The notes under the pieces were generated by a model that saw nothing but the letters and a program-made list of their open reading frames with translations, did not search any database and was not told the DNA's origin. Below, in pieces: positions 1-8,816 of a DNA stretch of 55,509 nt. The stretch is from Saprospiraceae bacterium (lineage in GTDB: Bacteria > Bacteroidota > Bacteroidia > Chitinophagales > Saprospiraceae): the NCBI GenBank assembly GCA_025056735.1, contig JANWVR010000045.1, positions 1 through 55,509 on the forward strand, in the 5' to 3' direction. The stretch's first letter is position 1, and the number at the start of each line of letters is the position of its first letter. The translations under genes and the position numbers were made by a program.

Positions 1-110
1 CCACGAAGGGACAGGAATAAGCCCAGGTGGTGGAGAAAAAAATCGCGTTGCCATTTGTTCACGTTCGGCATTTGCTGTAACATTGCGTTTATGAGCGTTT
101 CGACGTTCAT
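1..110 (-). CDS. Probable transposase, N-terminal fragment cut by window edge
   Basis: The minus strand has an open frame from an ATG at 110 that runs off the left edge without a stop (36 full codons). The translation contains NKWQRDFFLHHLGLFLSLRG. From memory this resembles the N-terminus of DDE transposases common in Bacteroidota, which begin with a tryptophan, a basic stretch and a hydrophobic 'FLS(I/L)RGR' segment. No catalytic residue is in view and I see no terminal inverted repeat in 110-215, so the family cannot be assigned. It could also be an unrelated protein; the call rests on one short similarity. Confidence 0.4.
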   Translation of the reverse strand, partial: MNVETLINAMLQQMPNVNKWQRDFFLHHLGLFLSLR

Positions 111-221
111 GGGCAGAAGTTGTTGGGTTGATGTTTCGTACCACAAACCTAAACTTTTGCCCTTTTTTTTATCTCAACATTTTCAAATCAGATAGGCCAA
201 TTTCTTTACGAAGTATTGTCC

Positions 222-524
222 ATGGCAAACAAAACCTCGCAACACATTCTGAACACGGCAGCCAATCTGCTCGGTTTTTGCCTCTTCGTCATCACCTCGT
301 TGCACATCACCAGCAAAAGCCAGAGCCATCTCGTGGACGAGTTCACCTCGGTGGTGGCTATGCTGCTGACCGTGTCTTCCGTGCTGTCGTTTATGTCCAT
401 TCGGACGCAGAGCGAGCGCTTAGAATACCGCTTAGAACTGCTGGCCGATTATTTCTTCCTTCTCTCCCTGCTGGGCATCCTCGGGGTGATCGTGTACATG
501 TTTGCCTACTTTTGGGAGACCTGA
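222..524 (+). CDS. Small multi-pass membrane protein, unknown function
   Basis: About 100 residues with three likely membrane helices: roughly 13-32 (rich in L, F, V, I), 42-60 (VVAMLLTVSSVLSFMS) and 73-95 (FFLLSLLGILGVIVYMFAYF). A short charged stretch, RTQSERLEYRLELL, lies between helices two and three. A TTG lies six bases upstream in frame, but the ATG at 222 is the more likely start. I do not recognise a family. It lies 62 bp upstream of the magnesium ATPase on the same strand and could share its transcript, but nothing in the sequence ties the two functions together. Confidence 0.6.
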   Translation: MANKTSQHILNTAANLLGFCLFVITSLHITSKSQSHLVDEFTSVVAMLLTVSSVLSFMSIRTQSERLEYRLELLADYFFLLSLLGILGVIVYMFAYFWET

Positions 525-586
525 CGCCCGGCGCCGGCTGTCCTTAGGGCGCACGACCGCGCTTTCAGTATAATTTCAAGCATTTC

Positions 587-3187
587 ATGACAAACGACAA
601 AGACGCCTTCTGGCAATTTGAGTCCGCCTATTGGTTTCAACAGCTGAATACCTCTGAAAATGGGCTTTCTCAGCAGGCTGCCCGTGATCGGCTCCTTCAG
701 CGGAAGGATGGGGGCCAGGGCCAATCGGCCTTCCGCCGGGACTTTGTCTTGCTGCTGCACCAGTTTAAAAGCCCCTTGGTGCTTCTGCTCATGGGCGCCT
801 CGATTATTTCGGCGTTTCTGGGCGACTACACCGATGCCTCCATCATGCTGGCTATTCTGTTGCTGACGGGGCTGCTGAGTTTTCTTCAGGAGCGAAATGC
901 CGGCAAGGTGGCGGAGAGGCTCAGGGCGCTCATCACCCTGAGAGCGAGTGTGCTTCGCGATGGGGCGTGCATGGAAATCCCCGCCCATCAGGTTGTTCCG
1001 GGCGATGTGCTGATGTTGAAAGCGGGAGACCTGTTGCCAGCAGATTGTCTGATATTGGAGTCCAACGAGTTACACGCCAACGAGGCGAGCCTGACGGGCG
1101 AGTCTTATCCAGTCAGCAAAGAGGCAGGCGTCGTAGCCAGAGATACGCCGCTGGCCAAACGCGCCAACTGCCTGTGGGAAGGCTCCAGCATTGTGAGCGG
1201 AAACGCACGGGCGTTAGTCATCCGCACCGGCGCCGACACCCTTTTTGGAAATCTCCGAAAGAGCGCTGAGGCTTCTCCGGAAAGCGCCTTCGAGAAGGGC
1301 ATCCGGGATTTTGGCTTCTTCCTGCTCAAGGTTACCCTGACGCTGACGCTCTTTATTCTATTGGTTAATCTTTTCAATGAAAAAGGCGTCATCGAATCGG
1401 CGCTGTTTGCGCTGGCCCTGTCTGTTGGTATGGCGCCCGAATTGCTCCCAGCCATTACCACCATCGCCATGAGCGCCGGCGCCAGGCGAATGTTGGAAAA
1501 AAAGGTGATTGTCAAAAAACTAAACGCCATCCAAAACTTAGGCGAAGTCAACCTGCTGTGCACCGACAAAACCGGAACGATCACGGAAGGCGCCGTGCGT
1601 ATCGCCGCCACCGTGGACAGCACCGGCCAAGACAGCGCATTCGTGCGAAAACTCGCCTTCTGGAATGCCTCCTTCGAGAGCGGATACACCAATCCGATTG
1701 ATGAAGCCCTGAAGGCCCTGGCGCTTCCGTCAGAGGAGGTTGTCCAGAAAATCGGAGAAATTCCCTACGATTTCATCCGAAAGCGCTTGAGCATCGGCGT
1801 CGAGACCGCTACCGATAAATGGCTCATCACCAAAGGAGCGTTCTCGCAGGTCTTGGACATATGCACGACCGTCCGACTGGCTTCGGATGAAACGGCAGCC
1901 ATAGCAGAACACCGACAGGCGCTGATAGACCGCTACGACCAATACGGCTCTAACGGCATGCGGGTGCTGGCTCTTGCGTATAAGCGCCTTACCCACGCGG
2001 AAATAACCAGGGCAGACGAGTCCGAAATGGTCTTTGCCGGCTTTATCTTAGTAAGCGACCCGGTGAAGCGAGACATTTTGGAAACGATAGAAACCCTCAA
2101 GCGCCTAAGTATTGACCTGAAAATCATCACTGGCGACAGCCAGAACGTGGCCAGAGCCATTGCCGTCCAACTGGGCATTCGCCAGCCAGAGATCCTCACT
2201 GGCAAACAACTGGAGGCTATCAGCCCGGAAGCCCTGCCGCTGTTGGCCCGAAAAACCCACATTTTCGCCGAGGTGGAGCCTCAACAAAAGGAGCGGATCA
2301 TTCTGGCGCTGAAAAAGTTTTACACCGTCGCCTACATGGGCGACGGCATCAACGACGTATCGGCCCTGCGCGCTGCTGACGTGGGCATATCGGTCGAGAA
2401 TGCGGTGGACGTGGCGCGCGAGGCCGCAGACTTTGTCCTGATGGAACAAAACCTGATGGTGCTGGCAGAGGGCGTCGAGGAGGGCAGAAAAACCTTTGCT
2501 AACACCATGAAATACATCTACATCAACACAGGTTCAACGTTCGGGAATATGTTCAGTGTTTCAGTGGCGTCGCTGATGCTGCCCTTTTTGCCCATGTTGC
2601 CCAAACAGATATTGCTGGTGAATTTTTTGACCAGTTTTCCGTTTCTCACCGTCTCTGCCGATAATGTGGACGAGGAGCAGTTGATGCGGCCCGGCCGATG
2701 GAATATACGACTGCTGCGCAGATTCATGGTCGTTTTTGGCCTTCACAGTTCTCTGTTCGACATTATGACTTTCGTTACGCTGTTTTATATTCTGAAAACG
2801 CAGGCGTCTGTATTTCAGACGGGGTGGTTTATAGAGTCTATCTGCACGCAATTAATCATCCTTTTTGTCGTCAGAACACGCAAGCAGTTTTTCAAAAGTC
2901 GTCCTGGCAAGTATCTTCTCATTTTAAGCATCGCTGCGTTTTTTGTTACGGTTACCCTGCCTTATACCCCGCTGGCCTGGCAGTTGGGTATGTCGCCTTT
3001 GCCCATCCCGTACCTGCTGACGATGGTTGGCATCGCTGCCCTGTACGGCCTGACGGGAGATTGGTTGAAAGTGTGGTTTTTCCGGTCGGACAAGCATGTG
3101 GAAGGCCATTCCCGTTTCCCGCATGTGCATGGAAACTCCAGTTCAAATAAATGGCGCGGTTACCGGGCAACACATGCGCGGAGGTAA
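587..3187 (+). CDS. mgtA: Magnesium-translocating P-type ATPase
   Basis: P-type ATPase of the P3B (MgtA/MgtB) type, which imports Mg2+ across the inner membrane using ATP. Visible in order: N-terminal cytoplasmic segment, paired membrane helices near residues 60-110, actuator domain with LTGES, the phosphorylation site CTDKTGTIT (Asp327), the nucleotide domain, and the hinge MGDGINDVSALR (Asp586). The six-helix C-terminal membrane part contains NTGSTFGNMFSVS and LPFLPMLPKQILLVN, typical of MgtA. The length of 866 residues is normal. No M-box-like leader or regulatory ORF is visible in the 62 bp upstream, so I see no sign of the riboswitch control known from other bacteria. The stop codon lies inside a small imperfect hairpin (about 3177-3198). 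Confidence 0.93.
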   Translation: MTNDKDAFWQFESAYWFQQLNTSENGLSQQAARDRLLQRKDGGQGQSAFRRDFVLLLHQFKSPLVLLLMGASIISAFLGDYTDASIMLAILLLTGLLSFLQERNAGKVAERLRALITLRASVLRDGACMEIPAHQVVPGDVLMLKAGDLLPADCLILESNELHANEASLTGESYPVSKEAGVVARDTPLAKRANCLWEGSSIVSGNARALVIRTGADTLFGNLRKSAEASPESAFEKGIRDFGFFLLKVTLTLTLFILLVNLFNEKGVIESALFALALSVGMAPELLPAITTIAMSAGARRMLEKKVIVKKLNAIQNLGEVNLLCTDKTGTITEGAVRIAATVDSTGQDSAFVRKLAFWNASFESGYTNPIDEALKALALPSEEVVQKIGEIPYDFIRKRLSIGVETATDKWLITKGAFSQVLDICTTVRLASDETAAIAEHRQALIDRYDQYGSNGMRVLALAYKRLTHAEITRADESEMVFAGFILVSDPVKRDILETIETLKRLSIDLKIITGDSQNVARAIAVQLGIRQPEILTGKQLEAISPEALPLLARKTHIFAEVEPQQKERIILALKKFYTVAYMGDGINDVSALRAADVGISVENAVDVAREAADFVLMEQNLMVLAEGVEEGRKTFANTMKYIYINTGSTFGNMFSVSVASLMLPFLPMLPKQILLVNFLTSFPFLTVSADNVDEEQLMRPGRWNIRLLRRFMVVFGLHSSLFDIMTFVTLFYILKTQASVFQTGWFIESICTQLIILFVVRTRKQFFKSRPGKYLLILSIAAFFVTVTLPYTPLAWQLGMSPLPIPYLLTMVGIAALYGLTGDWLKVWFFRSDKHVEGHSRFPHVHGNSSSNKWRGYRATHARR

Positions 3188-3631
3188 TCTCCTCGCGGAA
3201 ACGAGCGGACACCAGTTCCTACACATGAAATAGAAGGAAATGCCCACTAATCTTGTGGAAAGAGGCAATCTGCTGCTTCCCTCAAGTAGCGCCATTTTGT
3301 TGTAGTAAGTATTTATAAAATCCTGCAAATGAGTGATCTATCAGATAGGGCTGGCTGTTCCTCCTCTCTCCAACATTCCGGTTAATGTTCCATCGAGAGT
3401 GACCGCCTGATGCTTAAGGGGAGAGCTGTCAAAGAAATGGAACACCCATCGGAAAAGCCCTTTGTGGGTAAGTTAGCCTCTGATGCTCCACTTCATCCAG
3501 GCCATGCGTAACCTTAGATGCCGGCTTCCTCGCCTGAAAAACCAAACCAAAGGACATCATAGGCGCCGAAGAAATGGAAGTGCGAGGGCGATGCCCTCCG
3601 ATGTATATCCTCAAGCGCTTCGATTTTTTGC
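3188..3631 (+). other. Intergenic region, nothing assignable
   Basis: These 444 bases separate mgtA from the GH3 gene. Short open frames exist on both strands, but none shows a recognisable domain, signal peptide or start context. Base composition is more AT-rich at 3240-3330 than in the flanking genes. No tRNA-like fold, tandem repeat or clear terminator is visible. It could be decayed gene or insertion-sequence debris, but I cannot support a specific identity. Confidence 0.5.
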
Positions 3632-6604
3632 ATGACCTTTGCCCACATGAGAAGTTGGTTTCTGCCTTTGTGTCGGAAATGTTTTGCGGGCGCAGCGCTC
3701 GCGCTGGCGGTGCTGGCGTTTTCAGGTTCAACCTCTTTTCGTCCGGCGGCGTTCGACCCGCGCGAGAGCCGATGGGTGGACTCCGTTTTTCAGGCGCTGA
3801 CGCCTGCCGAGCGCATTGGACAGTTGTTCATGATCCGCGCGCATTCGGACAAAGGGCCGGAGTATGAGCAGCAAGTGGCCGGGCTCATCCAGAAGTACCG
3901 CGTGGGCGGTCTGTGTTTTTTCCAGGGAACGCCAGAGCGGCAGGCTGTGCTGACCAATCAGTACCAGGCCCTGTCGGATCGCGTGCCGCTGCTCATCTCG
4001 ATGGATGCCGAATGGGGGCTGGGCATGCGTTTGCGCGAGAGCACCATCTCGTACCCGCGCCAACTGATGCTGGGCGCCGTGCGCGACAATCGGCTCCTCT
4101 ACGAAATGGGGCGCGATATTGCCCGTCAATGCCGGCGGCTGGGGGTGCATTTCAACTTTGCCCCGGTGGCCGACGTGAACAACAATCCGGCCAACCCGGT
4201 CATCAACGATCGCTCGTTTGGCGAAGACCGCAAGAATGTGGCCGCCAAGGCCTTCCAGTACATGATGGGCCTGCAAGACGGCGGCGTCATGGCCTGCGCC
4301 AAGCACTTTCCCGGCCACGGCGACACGGACGTGGACTCGCACTTCGACCTGCCCGTCATCCCCCACTCTGCTGAGCGGTTAGACTCGCTGGAGCTGTTTC
4401 CCTTCCGCGCCCTTATCCTCTACGGCGTGGCCAGCATCATGGTAGCCCATTTGCATGTGCCGGCTTTAGACGACCGCAAAAACCGCCCTACCACGCTCAG
4501 CCGGGCGACCGTCATTGGTCTTTTGCGCAAAAAAATGGGCTATGACGGCCTTATCGTTACTGACGCCATGGAAATGGAGGGCGTGGCAAAGTTCTTCAAA
4601 CCCGGCCATGCCGAAGTAGAGGCCCTGCGCGCCGGCAACGACATGGTGCTGCTGCCGGCCAATCTGGAAGCCGCCTTCAACGCCGTGCAGGCAGCGCTCT
4701 TGGACGGCACGCTCGACGCCCGCCAGGTAGCCGAGAGCGTGCGCCGCATCCTGCGCGCCAAGTACCGCTACGGCCTCACCGGCCCACAGCGTATAGACAC
4801 GGCCAACCTTCGTCGCGACCTCAACACGCCCAAATCGCTCGCGCTGCGCCGAAAGCTGATTGAACACGCCCTCACGCTCGTGCGCGACCGCGACAACTTA
4901 GCCGGCATGACTCACCTCGACCGCCTGCGCATCGCTGCAGTGGCGCTGGGCGACACCAACCTGACCACTTTCCAGAAAACTTGCGCCTACTACGCGCCGA
5001 TCTCGCTTTTCAACCTGCCCAAAAACCCGGACTCCGCCACTGCTGCCGCCCTGCTCGACACCCTGCGCACCTTTGATGTAGCGCTCGTCGGTCTGCACGG
5101 CATGACGCGACGGCCTGACCAGAACTTTGGCCTGACGCCTACCCAGATTGCGCTGGCCCGCCTGCTCTGTCAACAACACCCCAAAACAGCGCTCTTCGTC
5201 TTCGGAAACCCGTACAGCCTGGCCCACTTCGATGAAGCCCCCACCGTGCTGCTGGCCTATTCCGACGATCCAACGGTGCAAGATGCCGCCGCACAGGCCT
5301 TTTTCGGGGCCATAGACCTCCAGGGCGAGCTGCCTATCAATGCCTCCGAGCACGCGCGTTTGGGCCAGGGCATCCAGCGGCATTTCACTCCCAAACGGCT
5401 GGCCTACGACCTGCCCGAAGCCGTCGGGCTAAGCAGCGACACCCTGCGCCTCATAGACACGCTGGCCGCCGAGCTCATCGCTGCCGGCGCCGCACCCGGC
5501 TGCCAGGTGCTGGTGGCTAAAGACGGCAAAGTCGTCTGGCACAAGGCCTACGGACGCCATACCTACGACTCCACCGCCCGCCCGGTCGCCTTAAACGACC
5601 TGTACGACTTAGCCTCCATCACTAAAGTGGCCGCCACTACGCTGGCCCTCATGTATGCCGTTGATGCCGGGCGCATTCATATAGATACGCCGATTTACCG
5701 CTATCTGCCTGAGCTGGAAAGAACGGATAAGGCCCGGTTGACCCTGCGCGAAATCCTGACGCATCAGGCAGGGCTACAGGCATGGATTCCATTTTATCAG
5801 AAGACCCTCGCCGGCCTGGGGCGACCCTCGCCCAACCTCTACCTGCCGCGCCCGATGACGTGTTACGAGGTGCCTGTAGCTAAGGACCTGTACATGGCCG
5901 ACGACTACCGCGATACCATGTGGCGCCGCATTTTCACCTCGCCGCTGCGCGAAGAGCGCTCGTATCGCTACTCCGACCTGGGCCTCTATTTGAGCGCGCG
6001 CATCTTAGAAAAACTGGAACACCAGCCGTTGGATGTGCTCACGCGCCGCCTCTTCTATCGGCCGATGGGCTTAGTAACTACTACCTTCAATCCCTGGGAA
6101 CTGGGCTGGACGGAGCGCTGTGTGCCCACAGAAGACGACAATTACTTCCGCCAGCAGCGCCTACAGGGCTACGTACACGATATGGGCGCAGCCATGCTCG
6201 GCGGCGTCAGCGGCCACGCCGGCCTGTTCAGCAACGCCAATGACTTAGCCAAACTTTTCCAGATGCTCCTCAACGGCGGCGAATACGGCGGCCAGCGCTA
6301 CCTGACGCCCGAAACGGTGGCCCTCTTTACCCGACGCCACCTCAACAGCACCCGCCGCGGGCTGGGCTTCGATATGAAAGAATTAGACCCTACCAAAACG
6401 GCCAACATGAGCTCCTTAGCCAGCCCGCGTACCTTTGGCCACACCGGATTTACCGGCACCTGCGCCTGGGCTGACCCGCAACACAACCTGATCTTCATCT
6501 TCCTCTCCAACCGAACCTTCCCCACCATGGAAAACAACAAACTCATCAACGGCAACTACCGCCCGCGCATGCAAAGTATCGTGTATCGGGCGTTGATGAA
6601 ATAG
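3632..6604 (+). CDS. Secreted GH3 beta-N-acetylglucosaminidase fused to a beta-lactamase-fold serine hydrolase
   Basis: A 990-residue two-enzyme protein. The N-terminus carries a signal peptide or anchor (residues 17-33, AALALAVLAFSGSTS). The GH3 domain (about 45-400) has the NagZ-type KHFPGHGDTDVDSH loop (Lys224, His225) that supplies the acid/base His-Asp pair, and VTDAMEM with the probable nucleophile Asp311. The C-terminal half (about 600-990) has the class C beta-lactamase / DD-peptidase motifs: SITK (Ser662, Lys665), a Tyr motif in RYSDLGLY, and HTG near the end. Such fusions are known in Bacteroidota and are thought to act on muropeptides in the periplasm. The start is uncertain: ATG 3647 also gives a good signal peptide and sits five bases after a near-match to the -7 element (GACCTTTG, 3634-3641). 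Confidence 0.9.
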   Translation: MTFAHMRSWFLPLCRKCFAGAALALAVLAFSGSTSFRPAAFDPRESRWVDSVFQALTPAERIGQLFMIRAHSDKGPEYEQQVAGLIQKYRVGGLCFFQGTPERQAVLTNQYQALSDRVPLLISMDAEWGLGMRLRESTISYPRQLMLGAVRDNRLLYEMGRDIARQCRRLGVHFNFAPVADVNNNPANPVINDRSFGEDRKNVAAKAFQYMMGLQDGGVMACAKHFPGHGDTDVDSHFDLPVIPHSAERLDSLELFPFRALILYGVASIMVAHLHVPALDDRKNRPTTLSRATVIGLLRKKMGYDGLIVTDAMEMEGVAKFFKPGHAEVEALRAGNDMVLLPANLEAAFNAVQAALLDGTLDARQVAESVRRILRAKYRYGLTGPQRIDTANLRRDLNTPKSLALRRKLIEHALTLVRDRDNLAGMTHLDRLRIAAVALGDTNLTTFQKTCAYYAPISLFNLPKNPDSATAAALLDTLRTFDVALVGLHGMTRRPDQNFGLTPTQIALARLLCQQHPKTALFVFGNPYSLAHFDEAPTVLLAYSDDPTVQDAAAQAFFGAIDLQGELPINASEHARLGQGIQRHFTPKRLAYDLPEAVGLSSDTLRLIDTLAAELIAAGAAPGCQVLVAKDGKVVWHKAYGRHTYDSTARPVALNDLYDLASITKVAATTLALMYAVDAGRIHIDTPIYRYLPELERTDKARLTLREILTHQAGLQAWIPFYQKTLAGLGRPSPNLYLPRPMTCYEVPVAKDLYMADDYRDTMWRRIFTSPLREERSYRYSDLGLYLSARILEKLEHQPLDVLTRRLFYRPMGLVTTTFNPWELGWTERCVPTEDDNYFRQQRLQGYVHDMGAAMLGGVSGHAGLFSNANDLAKLFQMLLNGGEYGGQRYLTPETVALFTRRHLNSTRRGLGFDMKELDPTKTANMSSLASPRTFGHTGFTGTCAWADPQHNLIFIFLSNRTFPTMENNKLINGNYRPRMQSIVYRALMK

Positions 6605-6691
6605 CACCTGACCCGCGTCTCTCCACCTGCGCCGTCAGCGCGCGCAATTCACTCGTATCCATTAAAAAAGAAGCATTCTCGCAACAGAAAT

Positions 6692-7930
6692 ATGGGCAAC
6701 ACGCACCTGGAGCTTCCCTTCTTCACCAATCTGCTCATCTTGCTGGTGGCGGCAAAGATTTTGGGCGAAGTCTTCGAGCGCTTCAGGCAACCTGCCATGA
6801 TCGGAGAAATCGTAGCAGGCATCATTCTCGGGCCAAGTGTCTTAAACCTGATCCACCGAACGGAAGACCTCAAAGTCATCTCGGAACTGGGCGTTTTTTT
6901 ATTGGTGATCATTGCCGGGCTGGAAATCAACATTGACGACATTCTAAAATCCCTCAGAGGTAAAAATATCGCCATTTCGCTGCTGGCTTTTTTCATTCCT
7001 GTTATCGGAGGCATTGCTGTTGCCCACTATTTTGAACAGGATGTCATGACAACCGCTTTCATAGGCCTGTGTGTGGCCATCACAGCGCTGCCAGTGAGCA
7101 TCCGGATTTTGATGGATTTGGGAAAAATCAACTCCGACGTCGGGCAAAAGATCATTTCTGTCGCTATTTTTGATGATGTACTGGCGCTGTCCATTCTGGG
7201 CGTACTGCTCAACATCAAAGATACCGATATGTCCGCCGGTTCCGTGATAAGCGCGGCATCGCTTTCGCTGCTGAAGCTGGTGGCCTTTATTTTTCTGTTG
7301 AGTTTTGCTTACCTGCTCATTCGGAGGCTTCTGCACAGAGGAAATTACATCCAGGAGTCATTAGACCGGCTGGTATCCTTACTGAAGGGGAAAGAGCCGC
7401 TGTTTGCTCTGTTTTTTGCATTTATTTTGCTGTTTGCCACCATTACGGAAAACCTGGGTTTGCATTTCATTGTAGGCGCTTTTTTTGCCTCTATGCTCAT
7501 CAATGAGTCGCTGATTGGCAAAGACAATCTGAATGCCATAGAAACCACCACCAGCAACATGGCCATGGGATTTCTGGCGCCCATCTTTTTTGCCGGAATA
7601 GGGCTTGAGTTTAACGTCCTGTCCATCAACAATTACGGGCTTCTGATTGCAGTCATTGTTGTGTCGTACCTATCCAAGATATTGGGCGGCTATTTCGGCG
7701 GGACGTTGGCCGGGCTGCGCAAGCGCGTGTCTCTCACCATCGGTCTTGGGCTAAATGCCCGAGGTATCATGGAACTGGTCATTGCCAACATCGCTTACAG
7801 AAACGGACTGATAAACACAGAAGTTTTTTCCATTCTGGTGATCATGGGCATCCTCACCACGCTGACCACGCCGCTGCTGCTAAAGCGAGCGTTCGGAAGA
7901 AGCGGGGAGAGGTCTGATGACGCGGTGTAG
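6692..7930 (+). CDS. CPA2-family cation/proton antiporter (KefB/NapA-like membrane domain)
   Basis: 412 residues, almost entirely membrane helices (about 11-13). Family features are RQPAMIGEIVAGIILGPS in the first repeat, then LGVFLLVIIAGLEIN, a paired-acid segment AIFDDVLALSILG that matches the ion-binding Asp-Asp site of NapA-type exchangers, and GLGLNARGIMELVI near the end. It lacks the C-terminal RCK/TrkA-N domain of true KefB/KefC, so it is more likely a Na+/H+ or K+/H+ exchanger than a glutathione-gated channel. The substrate cannot be told from sequence. It is followed closely by the DUF6544 gene on the same strand. Confidence 0.9.
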   Translation: MGNTHLELPFFTNLLILLVAAKILGEVFERFRQPAMIGEIVAGIILGPSVLNLIHRTEDLKVISELGVFLLVIIAGLEINIDDILKSLRGKNIAISLLAFFIPVIGGIAVAHYFEQDVMTTAFIGLCVAITALPVSIRILMDLGKINSDVGQKIISVAIFDDVLALSILGVLLNIKDTDMSAGSVISAASLSLLKLVAFIFLLSFAYLLIRRLLHRGNYIQESLDRLVSLLKGKEPLFALFFAFILLFATITENLGLHFIVGAFFASMLINESLIGKDNLNAIETTTSNMAMGFLAPIFFAGIGLEFNVLSINNYGLLIAVIVVSYLSKILGGYFGGTLAGLRKRVSLTIGLGLNARGIMELVIANIAYRNGLINTEVFSILVIMGILTTLTTPLLLKRAFGRSGERSDDAV

Positions 7931-7962
7931 TGCTAAGAATAAAAAAAAGCGATAGTTCTCCC

Positions 7963-8727
7963 ATGAAAAAGACATACCTGAAAGACAGAGCCGCCCTGCT
8001 GGAGCGAAGTAAGGCGCAAACAGTAGAATACTTTACAGAAGAGCGTATTCGCCCTTTGCCCGAAACGCTGAAGCGATATTTGAGGATTTGCGGATACTTG
8101 GGAACCGCAGTCCCCTTCAATGCCGACGTTTACTGGACGGAGAGCTGGCTGAGGATGGCGCCTAAAAAAGACTGGACTCGTTTAGAAACGCTCCAGTTCA
8201 ATTCCGTCCATCCGATTGGGCGGGTGGCCTATATGAAATTTGCTTCCATGCCTGTGGCCGCTCGAGACCTTTATCGAGACGGCTACGGCGAAGTCAACGG
8301 GAAGTTATTGAACTTGTTCAACGTTATTTTTGACAACAGCAAAGAAACGGCTCAGTCGGCTTTGATAACGGCTTTCTGTGAATTTATGTTTATTCCGGGT
8401 TATCTTCTGCTGGAAAACGTAACCTGGCATCCACTCCATGAGCATGCTGTCGTGGGGCAGCTGCGTGACAATGGTATCGAGGTTTCGGGCGTCTTTCACT
8501 TTGATGGAAGTGGGCTGTTTACTCGTTTTGAAACGGACGATCGCTACTATGCCTTAGGCAAGAAGGCCTATAAAAAGGTGAAGTTTTCGGCTTTGGTCGA
8601 GGGCTATAAAATGCAGAAGGGCGTTCAAATATGCGAGAAGGTAAAAATTGTATGGCATTTGCCGGAAGGGGATTTTGAGTATTACAAAGGCGTGATTGAC
8701 AGGATTGAGATCAACGTTACACAGTAA
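7963..8727 (+). CDS. DUF6544 (YndG-like) family protein
   Basis: 254 residues. The arrangement is that of the DUF6544 family as I recall it: PLPETLKRYLRICGYLG at the start, RMAPKKDW and LQFNSVHP, a RDLYRDGYGEVNGKLLNLFN block, an FMFIPGYLL segment followed by VTWHPL, and a C-terminal IVWHLPEGDFEYYKGVIDRI. The fold is thought to be LolA/lipocalin-like, but the function is not established. In-frame GTG at 7930 overlaps the antiporter stop; I chose ATG 7963 because the extra residues do not resemble the family. No signal peptide is visible. The 32 bp gap suggests co-transcription with the antiporter. Confidence 0.75.
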   Translation: MKKTYLKDRAALLERSKAQTVEYFTEERIRPLPETLKRYLRICGYLGTAVPFNADVYWTESWLRMAPKKDWTRLETLQFNSVHPIGRVAYMKFASMPVAARDLYRDGYGEVNGKLLNLFNVIFDNSKETAQSALITAFCEFMFIPGYLLLENVTWHPLHEHAVVGQLRDNGIEVSGVFHFDGSGLFTRFETDDRYYALGKKAYKKVKFSALVEGYKMQKGVQICEKVKIVWHLPEGDFEYYKGVIDRIEINVTQ

Positions 8728-8789
8728 CATTGCGGGCCTGTTTGCCTGGGGGCTTTTCTCGAGGAAAATCTCAGGGCGGCCGGGCGGGC

Positions 8790-8797
8790 TATCTTTG
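8790..8797 (+). promoter_or_regulatory. Candidate -7 promoter element for batA
   Basis: TATCTTTG matches the Bacteroidota -7 consensus TAnnTTTG and lies 19 bases before the batA ATG. No convincing -33 TTG is seen at 19-21 bases upstream, so this is only a candidate. Confidence 0.45.
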
Positions 8798-8816
8798 CGC
8801 AACGCGTTTTCCATTT

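Noticed and set aside
525-586. Magnesium riboswitch or leader peptide before mgtA
   Set aside because: Only 62 bases separate the genes and no multi-stem leader or proline-rich short frame is visible.
3177-3198. Hairpin over the mgtA stop as a terminator
   Set aside because: The stem needs a bulge and no T-run follows, so termination is not supported.
3429-3731. A 100-codon minus-strand frame before the GH3 gene
   Set aside because: It overlaps the 5' end of the GH3 gene and its signal peptide, and shows no recognisable domain.
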